From Rugalucina vietnamica (taxonomy: Eukaryota; Mollusca; Bivalvia; Lucinida; Lucinidae): 64,000 bases of DNA. The position numbers and the translations under genes are program-made. The DNA lies in NCBI GenBank assembly GCA_964017185.1, contig OZ024869.1:8020501-8084500 (forward strand), written 5' to 3'. Each line of letters opens with the position of its first letter. Within the stretch, counting starts at the first letter, position 1. Under the pieces are notes generated by a model. The model was not told the DNA's origin. It worked only from the letters and a program-made list of their open reading frames with translations, and made no database searches. This document shows positions 45,640 through 59,795 of the stretch, in pieces.

Positions 45640-46350
45640 TTATTTTCTAAAATTGGCAAAGCTTTCCTTTTAAAGGGAAATTTTATCAGAGGACACTCTC
45701 AATTGCAGTACTTGAATCGTTTTGCAACGTTAATTGGGTATTTCCTTTCTTCTTTTTTTTTTACCGTGTTTGCTTATTTTTCTTAAATACAAAACGGAAG
45801 ATATGGCATCATAAGAGCAGCTTGGAACCAAAATGCCTGTCTTATTATGCCGAACAAATAAACCGCCACTAAACAAGACCGTCAATTAATGGATCAGTTG
45901 TGTAATGATTAAATTGTTCTGTTATAAACAATCATGTGCCGTTAGTTTTCCCGCACACTCCCAGACTCCGTGATATATATGCTGGATCGAAATATGACCT
46001 TCTGGCAGTCATTAAACCGTAGCCAGCGGGCTAATTATGCCTTTTTCGACAGCATCACCACATGATTTAAATACATGTTCGTAATAATGACCTAAGATGG
46101 CAAAAGTCAAGATGATGTCATAAGGTTAGTTGGACTAATTATGTAATTAACTAAGACTATAATTTATGGTTAGATTTCCACAAATTACTTTATTTGCATT
46201 TAACTGTCCGTAGAACCTGTCATAACTAACGATAACTGTCAGATCATTGTGTTCTCATTCCTGAAGGCGAAAATAGGGGTATCTAGAATATCGTGATTGG
46301 CAAGACATGTGTAAGGTATCCATCATTCGTACAAATACCTAGCCGGATTT
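45640..46350. repeat. Dispersed non-coding unit, copy C
   Basis: Pairs with unit D: ACTTGAATCGTTTTGCAACG with ACTTGAATGGTTTCGCAACG, then CCAGCGGGCTAATTATGCC, AAGATGATGTCATAAGGTTA and TGTTCTCATTCCTGAAGGCG. Parts also match E and F. No conserved reading frame. Confidence 0.75.
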
Positions 46351-46659
46351 ATACAGTGATGAAGTGTAGAAAGGAACGGAAAGCCGTATATAATGATTCG
46401 TGCCACATACCATGATTTTTTTTTATTTTGGTTTGATTTTGGCTTATCGTCAACTGCAGTGTTTTTTCAGTCATGTCGGGAGAGACCAACCGCTTCCCGT
46501 GTATTTATCGGTACTGTGAGAACTTTCACGTTTCCTGCCAACGGACATTACACGGCGAAGGAATGTGTCGAACCCAGGAGCTAACGGTGACATTCTAATG
46601 ACGATACCCACGCTGAAAAACACTAGATTTTTTAAGTTGGCATTTAATTAGGAACTGTT

Positions 46660-48290
46660 ACTATGTATTTTTGGACACACTATAATTGTAGTACTTGAAT
46701 GGTTTCGCAACGTTCATTAGGCAATTTGTTTATTTTATCTATTGCTTATAAATCTTAAATGGGAAACCTAAATTGTTGGGAACGAATTTTCCCTTCCTGA
46801 TTTAACATCTGGATAGGAGCATGGAAAGCAAAGCAACCCAAATCCCTGTCTTATAATGCCGAACGCATGGCACGCGGCTGCCATATATAACTGGACCGCC
46901 AATCAGTTGTATAATGCGGATTATTGTACGAGGATGATCCAATAATGATTGAGACTTTTTGAATTATTCCTATGTAAAGAAAGTTGGCTTATTGTGAATA
47001 TCTTGTTAACATTGCTCAATGTCTTGTGCACACGATACACCGGTTAAAATTCACACGATGACAACTACATTCTGTTGCTTAGCAACAAGAGAATGCGAGT
47101 CAGATGTCCTTGGCCACGTGGTACCTATGCATATAAAATGGGTTGCCATGGCAACTGGTGATAACAATTCTCATCATGGCATACTGTGATTTATAGCGCT
47201 TATAAGTACCTTTATTCTCTACAAATATTATTTACATACAACCGATAATTCAAGTAGGATGAGCATTTTTGCGAAAAAAGTTGGGTTTTAGCTGCGAAAA
47301 AAATCAATGATTTGGGGGGTAGGGGTGAGAAATATCTTATAACCTGAGTATACATGAGATAATAAATTGATTTTAACCTAGAACTGATCAATTATGGTAT
47401 AAATATTGTAACTGAATTTCAAAAGGGACACTTGGCCCTTTCGTTTTATGTTGCCTAGCAATGATAGAATTTAGAAAATGCTGTAAACCAAATTCATAGA
47501 GGAAAATGGTTGCTAGGCAACCACGTCTCGAGCACTAGTGCAAGACTCGAATTGACCGAAGCAAAATATTTCAGAGATGAATGTTAACACAGGCAGTACT
47601 CAATAATCATAAGATACCGTTTTTAAAATTTGTGACATAGCTAGATTTATATACACTACGTTTGTTCGAATGGGCAAATGGTGGCCATAGATACTGCACG
47701 AGTGGTTCTTAAATAACCATAGCAACCAAAGTGGATGAGAAAATTTGATAAAACATGCTCCGTAGAGAGATCAGATGTGTATCTAGTGAACAAAAGTAGT
47801 TAACTTGAACCAGTCAACAAGGTTTATAAAACAAGAGAAAAGTCTCAATCATTATTGGATCATCCTCGTATTGTTATAATACTGTGTAGTTTGTTTTCTG
47901 GCACACTCACAGAATTCGTGATATATAGGTTGTAACGAAATATGACCCATCTGGTACTCATTAACTCATGGCCAGCGGGCTAATTATGCCTTTTTCGATA
48001 GCACCAACCCATGTTTAAATACATTTTGCATAATAATGACCTCAGATGTCAAAAGTCAAGATGATGTCATAAGGTTATTTGGACTAATTATGTAATTAAC
48101 TAAGGCTATAATTTTCGGTTACATTTCTACAAATGATTTTATTTGCATTTAACTGTCCGTAGAGTTTTGTCATAACTAACGATCACTGTCAGATCACTGT
48201 GTTCTCATTCCTGAAGGCGAAAATAAGACTGCGTTCGATAGGAATGGCAAAACGTTTGCAAGGTATTCGTCATTTGTACAAATATTTAAC
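46660..48290. repeat. Dispersed non-coding unit, copy D (split by MITE)
   Basis: Same order of blocks as unit C, interrupted at 46927 by the MITE. Tandem neighbour of C at about 1 kb when the MITE is removed. Confidence 0.75.
46929..47868. mobile_element. Mariner-type MITE, 940 bp
   Basis: Ends CGAGGATGATCCAATAATGA and TCATTATTGGATCATCCTCG (about 31 bp of inverted repeat), with TA at 46927-46928 and 47869-47870. Unit C has the empty site. Confidence 0.92.
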
Positions 48291-48419
48291 TGACTTTATA
48301 ACTTTATACAGTGACGTTCATGTTTTTTGTGGAAAGGAACAGAAGCACACACCGCACACGCCTTATAGCGAATAATAATAATGAATAAGTCTTGTTACCA
48401 ATTATGTAACGTGCAAAGT

Positions 48420-48471
48420 AATAGTAGTAGCAGTAGAACATGTAGTAGTAGTAGTAGTAGTAGTAGTAGAA
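48420..48471 (+). repeat. (AGT)n microsatellite
   Basis: Runs of AGT/TAG triplets with two interruptions. Confidence 0.9.
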
Positions 48472-49262
48472 AGTGGGCTTTTTACGTCTTCCCGGGCTGG
48501 ACGGACTTAATCCATTATCCAACCACACGGACGTACTTAAAATGCAAGATATATATGGCAAGTTTCAATACTTTTTAACCCAGAACATGTACATGTATAG
48601 ACGGAGTTAAAACAATATGCATACCATTTAGTCATTGAATCTTTTTTTCCTTTTACAGGCATTGAATGCATGTTTATATAAAATGTATGTAATTCAGACA
48701 AACTAACTGCAGAACTACATCATTCGGAAAGAAAGTAACGTTTAATGAAACAGTGTGACAGTGAAGCACGCTTGGGCTGATTTCCACACTCAACTGAAGG
48801 AAATGTGAAGCTATAATAGTGATTTCTTTGGTTTTCGTTTTTTTGCAGTCAACAGTGACATGATTGTGGTGGTTTGTGCAGTAGTATCTACTTGCAACAT
48901 CCTTGCCGAGTACGTCGTTGCTGGGTACGGTTTAATATCATTGCCCAGTACGGTAAAAGCTATTTTAAGCTAATTATAAATAGAATCGTTAAAACGCTAT
49001 TTATAAATAAAATCGTTTAGATATATTGACAGTGTAACTTACATAATGAGTACCTTTGATGGTCCAATTTTACATGTATATAGATTTTTTATTTTTGTTT
49101 TCATTTAATTACGTTCAAGTTTAAAATTCATTGTCAAGAAGATTAAATATAATTGTATTCTGCAGACCCTTAAACCCACTTGTATAAAGTAAAACTTAAA
49201 ATTGAAGGGTATATATATTTTATTTTATTTTTTCTGGCCGACAAAGAGATAGTCTGGCAGAT
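48472..49262. other. No gene seen
   Basis: AT-rich. CTTGCCGAGTACG and TTGCCCAGTACGG near 48900-48955 form a short imperfect repeat. Confidence 0.4.
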
Positions 49263-49495
49263 ATGCATTTTTATACAGTCGTGACAGTGAGTTTGGCGTT
49301 TTTTGTGGATTAACGCCCCAGTCAACGATGTTTCAGTCACTGTCATGTCTAGCAAGAGCTCAAGTTTTTAACAGTGTTAAAGACTCAACGTGTTTTGTGA
49401 AAGGCCTCATACCTGCTATCCATTTGGGTTCTCACCCAAAGACCTTTTCGTTCTGAGTCCGATTATCGAACGATAGGCGACCGCGCTACCCTGAA
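49263..49495 (-). mobile_element. Probable tRNA-derived SINE, decayed
   Basis: On the minus strand an A-box-like TAGCGCGGTCGCC and a weak B box (GGGTGAGAACCC) precede a body ending near GGGGCGTTAATCCACAAAA, a tail style common in mollusc SINEs. Confidence 0.5.
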
Positions 49496-49563
49496 CGAAC
49501 AATTTAAATAAAATGTTTTTCAAACATGCAAAATTTAATGATTAAAGATTTGGGTGCCCATTA

Positions 49564-49828
49564 AGTGTTTTGTTTGTTTGTCTGTTTGTTTGTTTGTTTA
49601 TTTGTTTGTTTGTTTGTTTGTTTGTTTGTTTGTATCAAGGGTTAACGAGGGAGTCAACAAATTTTCAGTCATGTCGGCAAAGCGGCAATGTTCCATGGGT
49701 ATAAGACAGTTATGGGCCAATGTGTCTTGCTCAATGACACAACACGGCAGCCCAAGTGGGGATCGAACACAGGCCCTCTCGATTTGGAGTTAGTTGGTCT
49801 ACCGCTAGGCCGTGCTTGAGATTGCTTT
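49564..49828 (-). mobile_element. tRNA-derived SINE with (CAAA)n tail
   Basis: Minus strand: A box GCCTAGCGGTAGACC, B box TGTTCGATCCCC, then a body including CATTGAGCAAGACACATTGG. The tail of repeated CAAA appears as (TTTG)n at 49566-49632 on the plus strand. Confidence 0.8.
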
Positions 49829-50721
49829 TAATCCTGAGTGACGTGGAGTCTACTTCTAAAGCCATGTTCATGTGCAACATTTGAACTCGGGTGTATTTTT
49901 GCACACTGGATGTAAATTTGAACCCCGGGTGTATGGTATGCCATGAAAACTACACCCTGCAAAACTACACTCTGGTACAAATTTTCTCCTACTTTCCAGG
50001 TGGAGCAAAGTGAATTGCAGCCGTGTGTATTGTGTGTATATGGACGCAAAACGCTTAATCGTTACACATTTTTGTTTGTTTGAATTGATACTTTACGTCC
50101 CAGACAACAGCTTAGGTCATGTCTGGAGATTGTATCCACTTTATGGGCCTTTCACTCAAAGTTAGGTTGTCATGGCATCCAAAAATGCTAAAGGTATAAC
50201 CACACAGCTAAGCCAATAAGGCTTATAGGTATGACCAGTTTGACTTGAAACCATTTTTCTTGGGCAGTCTCAAGCCGCAGCGGTTTACCAGTAGTCAGAT
50301 TACCAGTCAGTAGCGAACATGCTTTGTCTGAGGCACAAACAGCCCATCTACATCAAATGACCTCTGCTAATAAGGAGCATTTTAGTCAAAATTTAATGTC
50401 AAAACCAGGCGAATATGAACATGATCTCGCTGCATATGGCCACTACACAAGCGGATGAAAAATTACACCCGGTTGCAAATACAGCATATGAACACGGCTT
50501 TAGATTGTAATTTAGTACTGCAGATCTATTGAACAGCGAAAGACAACGTGTTTGTCCTAAACACCGCGATTTTCTTTGTTGGCATATAGTATACCATATA
50601 GGCTATCTGAAGAGCCTAAAGTAGCCTAAACACCCATTTTCACTGCTCTTAAAGGATCTAAGTTTTATATTTATATTCTACAATGGAGAACTATCAGTGG
50701 TTTAAGGATGATGTCGTAACA
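49829..50721. other. No gene seen
   Basis: May contain further decayed SINE body (TTTACGTCCCAGACAACAGC near 50090). No exon was recognised. Confidence 0.4.
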
Positions 50722-53700
50722 ATGTCCCCAGTAGAGATATACAGTGTCATTCTCTTCAGCATCGTCCCCAGTAGGGATCTACAACACCATCCCCTACCAT
50801 TCCGTCCCCAGTAGAGATCTATCGCCCCATTCCCTACAACAACGTCCCCCTGAGTAGAGATCTACAGCGACATACCCTACCACACCGTCCCCAGTAAAGA
50901 TCCAAAGCGCCATAACCTACCACACCATCCCCAGTGGAGATCCACAGCACCATATTCTACTGGACCGTCCCCAGTAGAGATATACAGCGCCATACCCTAC
51001 CACACCGTCTACAGTAGAGATCTAAAGCGACATACCCTACCACACCGTCCCCAGTAGAGATCTACAGCACCATATTCTACTGGACCGTCCCCAGTAGAGA
51101 TCTACAGTACGGTATTCTACCACACCGTCTCCAGTAGAGATATACAACGCCATATCCTACCACACCGTCCCCAGTAGAGATATAATGTGTCAGTCTCTTC
51201 AGCGTCGTCCCCAGTAGGGATCAACAACACCATGCCCTACCATTCCGTCCCCAGTAGAGATCTATCGCCCCATTTCCTACTACAACGTCTCCAGTAGAAA
51301 TCTAAAGCGACATACCCTACCACACCGTCCTCAGTAGAGATCAAAAGCACCATATTCTACTGGACCGTCCCCAGTAGATATCTACAGTCGGGTATTCTAC
51401 CACACCGTCCTCAGTAAAGATATACAGCGCCATATCCTACCACACCGTCCCCAGTTGAGATATGCAGTGTCATTCTCTTTAGCATCGTCCCCAGTAGGGA
51501 TCTACAACACCATACCCCACCATTGCGTCCCCAGTAGAGATCTATTGCCCCATTCCCTAACACAACGTCCCCAGTAGAGATCTACATTGGGGTAGTCTAC
51601 CACACCGTCTCCAGTAGAGACATACAGCGCCAAACCCTACCACAACGTCCCCAGTAGGGATATACAGTGTCATTCTCTTCATCATCGTCCTCAGTAGGGA
51701 TCAACAACACCATACCCTTCTATTCCGTCCCCAGTAGAGATCTATCGCTCCATTTCCTACCACAACGTCCCCAGTAGAGATCTACAGCGACATACCCTAC
51801 CACACCGTCCCCAGTAGAGATCTACAGCACCATACTCTACTGGACCGTCCCCAGTAGAGATCTACAATGCGGTAGTGTACCACACCGTCTCCAGTAAAGA
51901 TATACAGCGCCATACCCTACCACTCCGTCCCCAGTAGAGATATACAGTGTCATTCTCTTTAGCATCGTCCCCAGTAGGGATCTACAACACCATACCCTAC
52001 CCTTCCGTCCCCAGTAGAGATCTATTGCCCCATTCCCTACCACAACGTCCCCAGTAGAGATCTTCAGCGACATACCCTACCACACCATCCCCAGTAGAGA
52101 TCTACAGCACCATATTCTACTTGACCGTCCCCAGTAGAGATCTACTGTACGGTTTACTACCACACCGTCTCCAGAAGAGATATACAACGCCATATCCTAC
52201 CACACCGTCCCCAGTAGAGATATACTGTGTCATTCTCTTCAGCATCGTCCCCAGTAGGGATCAACAACACCATACCCTACCATTCCGTCCCCAGTAGAGA
52301 TCCATCGCCCCATTTCCTACCACAACGTCCGCAGTAGAGATCTAAAGCGACATGCCCTACCATACCGTCCCCAGTAGAGATCTACATCACCACATTCTAC
52401 TGGACCGTCCCCAGTAGAGATCTACAGTACGTTATTCTACCACACCGTCTCCAGTAGAGATATACAATGCCATATCCTACTACTCCGTGCCCAGTAGAGA
52501 TATGCAGTGGCATTCTCTTCAGCATCGTCCCCAGTAGGGATCTACAACACCATACCCCACCATTGCGTCCCAACGTAGAAATCTATTGTCCCATTCCCTA
52601 CCACAACGTCCCCAGTAGAGATCTACATTGCGGTAGTCTACCACACCGTCTCCAGTAGAGACAAACAGCGCCATACCCTACCACACCGTCCCCAGTAGAA
52701 ATAAACAGTGTCATCCTCTTCATCATCGTCTACAGTAGGGATCAACAACACCATACCCTTTTATTCCGTCATTAGTAGAGATCTATCGCCCCATTTCCTA
52801 CCACAACGTCACCAGTAGAGATATACAGCGACATACCCTACCACACCGTCCCCAGTAGAGATATACAGCACCATATTCTACTGGACCGTCCCCAGTAGAT
52901 ATCTACAATGCGGTAGTGTACCACACCGTCTCCAGTAGAGATATACTGCGCCATACCCTACCACCCCGTCCCCAGTAGAGATACACAGAGTTATTCTCTT
53001 CAGCATCGTCCCCACTAGGGATCTACAACACCATACCCTACCATTCCGTCCCCAGTAGAGATCTATCGCCCCATTCCCTACCACAACGTCCCCAGTAGAG
53101 ATCTACAGCGACATACCCTACCAAAAGGTCCCCAGTAAAGATCCACAGCGCCATAACTTACCACAACATCCCCAGTAAAGATCCACAGCGCCATAACCTA
53201 CCACACCGTCCCCAGTAGAGATCTACAGCACCATATTCTACTGGACCGTCCCCAGTAGAGATCTACAGTACGGTTTACTACCACACCGTCTCCAGTAGAG
53301 ATATACAACGCCATATCCTACCACACCGTCCCCAATAGAGATATACTGTGTCATTCTCTTCAGCATCGTCCCCAGTAGGGATCAACAACACCATACCCTA
53401 CCATTCCGTCCCCAGTAGAGATCTATCGCCCCATTTCCTATCACAACGTCCCCAGTAGAGATCTAAAGCGACATACCCTACCACACCGTCCCCAGTAGAG
53501 ATCTACAGCACCATATACTACTGGACCGTTCCCAGTAGAGATCTACAGTACGGTATTCTACTACACCGTCTCCAGTAGAGATATACAGTGCCATATCCTA
53601 CCACACCGTCCCCAGTAGAGATATGCAGTGTCATTCTCTTCAGCATCGTCCCCAGTAGGGATCTACAACACCATACCCAACCATTGCGACCTCAGTAGAG

Positions 53701-54909
53701 ATCTATAGCCCCATTCCCTAGCACAACGTCCCCAGTAGAGATCTACAGCGACATACCCTACCACACCGTCCCCAGTAAAGATCTACAGCGCCATAACCTA
53801 CCACACCATCCCCAGTAAAGATCCACAGCGCCATAACCTACCACACCGTCCCCAGTAGAGATCTACAGCACCATATTTCACTGGACAGTCCCCAGTAGAG
53901 ATCTACACTGTACAGTACGGTTTACTACCACACCGTCTCCAGTAGAGATATACAACGCAATATCCTACCACACCGTCCCCAATAGAGATATACTGTGTCA
54001 TTCTCTTCAGCATCGTCCCCAGTAGGGATCAACAACACCATACCCTACCATTCCGTCCCCAGTAGAGATCTATCGCCCCATTTCCTACCACAACGTCCCC
54101 AGTAGAGATCTAAAGCGACATACCCTACCACACCGTCCCCAGTAGAGATCTACAGCACCATATTCTACTGGACCGTTCCCAGTAGAGATCTACAGTACGG
54201 TATTCTACCACACCGTCTCCAGTAGAGATATACAGTGCCATATCCTACCACACCGTCCCCAGTAGAGATATGCAGTGATATTCTCTTCAGCATCGTCCCC
54301 AGTAGGGATCTACAACACCATACCCCACCATTGCGTCCTCAGTAGAGATCTATTGCCCCATTCCCTAGCACAACGTCCCAATTAGAGATCTACATTGCGG
54401 TAGTCTACCACACCGTCTCCAGTAGAGACATACAGCGCCATACCCTACCACACCGTCCCGAGTAGAGATTAACAGTGTCATTCTCTTCATCATCGTCCCC
54501 AGTAGGGATCAACAACACCATATTTTTCAATTCCGTCCCCAGTAGATATCTATCGCCCCATTTCCTACCACAACGTCCCCAGGAGAGATCTACAGCGACA
54601 TACTCTACCACACCGTCCTCAGTAGATATCTACAGCACCATATTCTACTGGACCGTCCCCAGTAGAGATCTACAATGCGGTAGTGTACCACGCCGTCTCA
54701 AGAGATATTCAGTGCCATACCCTACCACTCCGTCCCCAGTAGAGATATACAGTGTCATTCTCTTCAGCATCGTCCCCAGTAGGGATCTACAACACAGTAC
54801 CCTACCATTTCGTCCCCAGTAGAGATCTATCTCCCCATTCCCTACCACAACGTCCCCAGTAAAGAGTAACAGCGCCATAACCTACCAAACCGCCCCCAGT
54901 AGAGATCTA

Positions 54910-56106
54910 CAGGTTCGTTTCATTAATAACATACCCCTGCAATGTCGCAAAATAAATTGACCCCGCACCCTATATTGCATGGCTCATTGCTGGATGGTTA
55001 TTAGTCTGGCCTGGATGAAACTTCTACAATTTGTGTATACATTTATGTGTTTTAAACTGGTAGTTTGTTTATATTGATCGTGAGCAGTCCGATTGGACAG
55101 GAAGCTGTTTTCGGTATGTACCAAAATTCCGACAGAATTAATGTCAAGTTTTCCACTTTCGGCGATTGGTATTATGTAAGTACTGTGAATACTGCCACTT
55201 TCTGGCCTGAATGTTATTCATTGACATCTATTTGATATACATTAAAACTTGTACCGCATTCGCAATACATATAAAGTTCAGAAATAATGATTAAATAGAC
55301 GCTATTTCCTTCATTACATACATATTTCAAGGAAGCAAAACTGCTCTTAATGTCTACTTCCATCTTAGTGTGCTCTCGCGCGTTTAATATTTGATTCGTT
55401 GTAGTTTCTCTTGGATGATAACTAATATAAGCCGTCTTGTTAAAATCGCCAGTCACACTATTTCAATCAATTGTTTTCAAAAACCATCAAATGTCCTTAA
55501 TAAATATATGTTTAAGAATGTCATTACATAACTTAAAACATTGTCATAGGCAGGTACACATTGCATTAGATACAAGGCTATCGTTACTCTCTTTAAATAA
55601 TCATGTCAACTGTTAATGATATTCTCAGATGTCCAGTTTTTAAATTTGATAAACTTTCAGACAATTTATGTGCTGAAAACATGCATTTGCATGGTAGCAT
55701 TATACAGGGTAGTAGGTATAGTTAGATATTCCATTTCTACTTCAGTACTTCAGCGAATGTGATGTAAGTTTTAAGGTATCTACAATAGATGCCAATGAAC
55801 AACACTCATGTCAGAAACTGGCAATATTCACAGTACTTACAAAATACCAATCGCCGAAAGTTGAAAAATTGACATTAAATCTAGCAGAATTTTGGTACAC
55901 GTCGAAAGCAGCTTCCTGTCCAATCGGACTGCTCACGATCAATACAAACAAAGTACCAGTTTAACACACATTAATATATACACAAATTGTAGAAGTTTCA
56001 TCCAGGCCAGACTAATAACCATCCAGCAATGAGCCATGCAATGTAGGGTGCGGGGTCAATTTATTTTGCGACATTGCAGGGGTATGTTATTAATGAAACG
56101 AACCTG
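54910..56106. mobile_element. Tc1/mariner-type element with ~290-bp inverted repeats
   Basis: Ends CAGGTTCGTTTCATTAATAA and TTATTAATGAAACGAACCTG, with homology continuing inward for about 290 bp on each side. TA duplication at 54908-54909 and 56107-56108 is within a satellite unit (GATC-TA-CAG). The middle has no transposase. Confidence 0.92.
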
Positions 56107-58408
56107 TACAGCACCGTATTTTACTGGACCGTCCCCAGTAGAGACCTACAGTACGGTTTACTACCACACCGTCTCCAGTAGAGATATACAACGCCAAATC
56201 CTACCACACCGTCCCCAGTAGAGATATACTGTGCCATTCTCTTCAGCATCGTCCCCATTAGGGAATAACAACACCATACCCTACCACAACGTCCCCAGTA
56301 GAGATCTGTCGCCCCATTTCCTACCACAACGGCCCCAGATCTAAGGCGACATACCCTACCACACCGTCCCCAGTATAGTCTACGGCACCATATTCTACTG
56401 GACCGTCCCAAGTAGAGATCTACAGTACGGTATTCTACCACACCGTCTCCAGTAAAGATATACAGCGTCATATCCTACCACACCTTCCCCAGTAGAAATA
56501 TGCAGTGTCATTCTCTTCAGCATCGTCCCCAGTAAGGATCTACAACACCATACCCCACAATTGCGTCCACAGTAGAGATCTATTGTCCCATTCCCTACCA
56601 CAACGTCCCCAGTAATGATCTACATTGCGATAGTCTACCACACCGTCTCCAGTAGAGAAATACAGCGCCATACCTTACCACACCGTCCCCAGTAGAGATT
56701 AACAGTGTCATTCTCTTCATCATCGTCCCCAGTAGGGATCGACAACACCATACCCTTCCATTCCGTCCCCAGTGGAGATCTATCGCCCCACTTCCTACCA
56801 CACCGTCCCCAGGAGAGATCTACAGCGACATACCCTACCACACCGTCTCCAGTAGATATCTACAGCACCATATTCTACTGGACCGTCCCCAGTAGAGATC
56901 TACAATGCGGTAGTGTACCACACCGTCTCCAGTAGAGATATACAACTTCCTACCACACCGTCCCCAGGAGAGATCTACAGCGACATACCCTACCACACCG
57001 TCCCCAGTAGCGATCTACAGCATCATATTTTACTGGACCGTCCCCAGTAGAGATCTACAGTGCGGTTTCTACTACACCGTATCCAGTAGAGATATACAAC
57101 GCCATATCCTTCAACACCGCTCCAGTAGAGATATACTGTGTCATTCTCTTCAGCATCGTCCCCAGTAGGGATCAACAGCACCATGCCCTACCATTCCGTC
57201 CCTAGTAGAGATCTTTCGCCCAATTTTCTACCACAACGTCCCCAGTAGAGATCTAAAGCGACATACCCTACTATTCCGTTCCCAGTAGAGATCAACAGCA
57301 CCATATTCTATTGGACCGTCCACAGTAGAGATCTACAGTTCGGTATTCTACCACACCGTCTCCAGTAGAGATATACAGCGCATAACCCTACCACAGCGTC
57401 CCAGTAGAGATATGCAGTGTCATTCTCTTCAGCATCGTCTCTAGTAAAGTTCTACAACACCATACCCCACCATTGCGTCCGCAGTAGAGATCTATTGCCC
57501 CATTCCCAACCACAACGTCCCCAGTTGAGATCTGCATTGCGGTAGTCTACCACACCGTCTCCAGTGATACATACAGCGCCATAACCTACCATTCCGTCCC
57601 CAGTAGAGATATACAGTGTCATTCTCTTCAGCATCGTCCCCAGTAGGGATCTACAACACCATACCCTACCATTCCGTCCCCAGGAGAGATCTATCGCCCT
57701 ATTCTCTACCAAAACGTCCCCAGTAGAGATATACAGCGACATACCCTACCACACCGTCCCCAGTAGAGAAATACAAAGCCATAACCTAACGCACCGTCCC
57801 CAGTAGAGATCTACAGCACCATATTCTACTGGACCTTCCTCAGTAGAGATCTACAGTGCGGTAGTCTACCACACCGTCTCCAGTAGAGATATACAGCGCC
57901 ATACGCTACCACTCCGTCCCTTGTAGAGATATACAGTGTCATTCTCTCCGACATCGTCCCAAGTAGGGATCTACAGCACCATATCCTACCATTCCGTCCC
58001 CGTAGAGATCTATCGTCCCATTCCTTACCACAACGTCCCCAGTAGAGATCTACAGCTACATACCCTACCACACCGTCCCCAGTAAAGATTTACAGCGCCA
58101 TACCGTACCACACCGTCCCCAGAAGAGATCTACAGCACCATAATCTACCACACCGTCCCTAGTAAATATCTATCGACCCATTCCCTACCACAACGTCCCC
58201 AGTACAGATCCTACCACACCGTCCCAAGTAGAAATCTATCGCCCATTCCCTACCACAACGTCCCAAGTAGAGATCTACAGCAAAATACCCTATCACACAG
58301 TCCTTAGTAGACATTTAAAGCGAACTACTCTACCAATACGTCCCCAATAGAGATCTTCAGCGACATACCCTACCACACCGTCCTCAGTAGAGATGTACAA
58401 CACTATAC

Positions 58409-59305
58409 CAGGGCTGGGGTAATCGTAATTTGTAATCGTAATCAGCTGTAATCGATTACAGATTTTGTAGTAATCAGTTGTAATCAGTAATCAGCCATTT
58501 TTCTGATTACAAGTAATTTAATTTAATCAATTACAATTGAAAACTGGCTTGTAATCATGATTACATTCTGATTACATCTGATTACAATTAGATAGATTTT
58601 GACAGGTTTTATGCTAAATGTTAATGTGCATTAATGGTATACATGAATATAGGAGAAATCCAAACCCCCACAAAAAGGCAATAATTCACAAATGAACATA
58701 ACAAACTTATTTGATATATATTTTGATGCCTTTTGCAGTCTGATATGGAAATTGCATATTCACTGAAAATTTACATTTTCTTACACTTTAAGCTACAAAA
58801 CAAATCATTTTTAATATGTAGCAGTTATAGGCAGCAATGTTCAAGCATTTCAACAGCATTCAACTTAATGATTCTTCTAAAGCTTAGTCTAATGCACCAA
58901 TTAGGTTTATATGGCTGTGTCACTTTGATTGGCTTGTTAATCTATTGAAAACAAAGGTTGGTTCAGGGTGTGAACAATTTCTTTTGTTGTATGCTGATGA
59001 ATTAATTTTGATTATGCATTTGAGTCAAAACATGGGAGATTTACCTGTGACCACACCTGTGCAAACTGTTAACAATCAAGATATGCATTGTATAGGACAA
59101 CTATATTTTCTTTACCAAAGATGAAGTTAACCAAATGTTTTAGCTTCTTGCAGTTTGGTTTCGAGGATAAGGGCTTGTTTATAATTGTACCCATTCCTGG
59201 TCACTGCTTATTGTTTCAATCATGAAAGGCCTTCTTCCTGACTGTGTTTTAGAAAAATATATGCAGGTTTATATTTTGCAGGACTTTCATGAATATGCAA
59301 TTTAT

Positions 59306-59356
<51 letters not shown>

Positions 59357-59795
59357 AATGAAGGACAAAACTTTGTTGAATGTGGCGGCTTTTTAACGTC
59401 CCTTTTAAGATTATTTCAGCTCATGGGAAATGGGCCAATTAGTAGGTGGGGCGAAAACGGGAGAATCCCTAGAGAAACCACCTGGCACACCCGCAAGCAG
59501 AACTTGGCTTGTCTCACATCTACCCCGTGTGGGATTAAACCCACACCAGACACAGCGGTGAGAATGTGGTGGTTTATCAAACAACTAAGGTCATGGAGGT
59601 GGGACCTTGATAAAAAAATCTTAAATCGTGTCTGGTTTGCCGAATGGAAAGTAATCTGATTACTTTGTCAAAGTAATTGTAATTTAATCGATTACATTCA
59701 AAAACTAAAGTAATCAGTTGTAATTGATTACATTTTTGGACAAAGTAATCTGTAATTTAATCAATTACATTGCAATGTAATCGACCCCAGCCCTG
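58409..59795. mobile_element. hAT-type non-autonomous element with 8-bp duplication
   Basis: Ends CAGGGCTGGGGTAATCGTAA and inverse, with many GTAATCGATTAC-like words near both ends. The exact duplication CACTATAC lies at 58401-58408 and 59796-59803. There is no transposase. A reverse SINE lies inside. Confidence 0.93.
59345..59605 (-). mobile_element. tRNA-derived SINE inside the hAT element
   Basis: The reverse complement shares GTGTCTGGTGTGGGTT, AGTTCTGCTTGCGGGTGTGC and ATGAGCTGAAATAATCTT with the SINE at 17339. A run of about 43 A (59311-59352, plus strand) adjoins it. On the SINE's own strand that run is T, which is not a normal SINE tail. Confidence 0.75.

Noticed and set aside
49754..49825. 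Functional tRNA gene
   Set aside because: A and B boxes are present but the cloverleaf is imperfect, and a SINE body with (CAAA)n tail follows.
52878..53084. Repeated minus-strand open frames of about 68 codons in the satellite (many similar ones from 51.8 to 63 kb)
   Set aside because: The unit is 40 bp and the higher-order repeat 280 bp, neither divisible by three, so all frames rotate through the same DNA. The peptides are by-products of the satellite.
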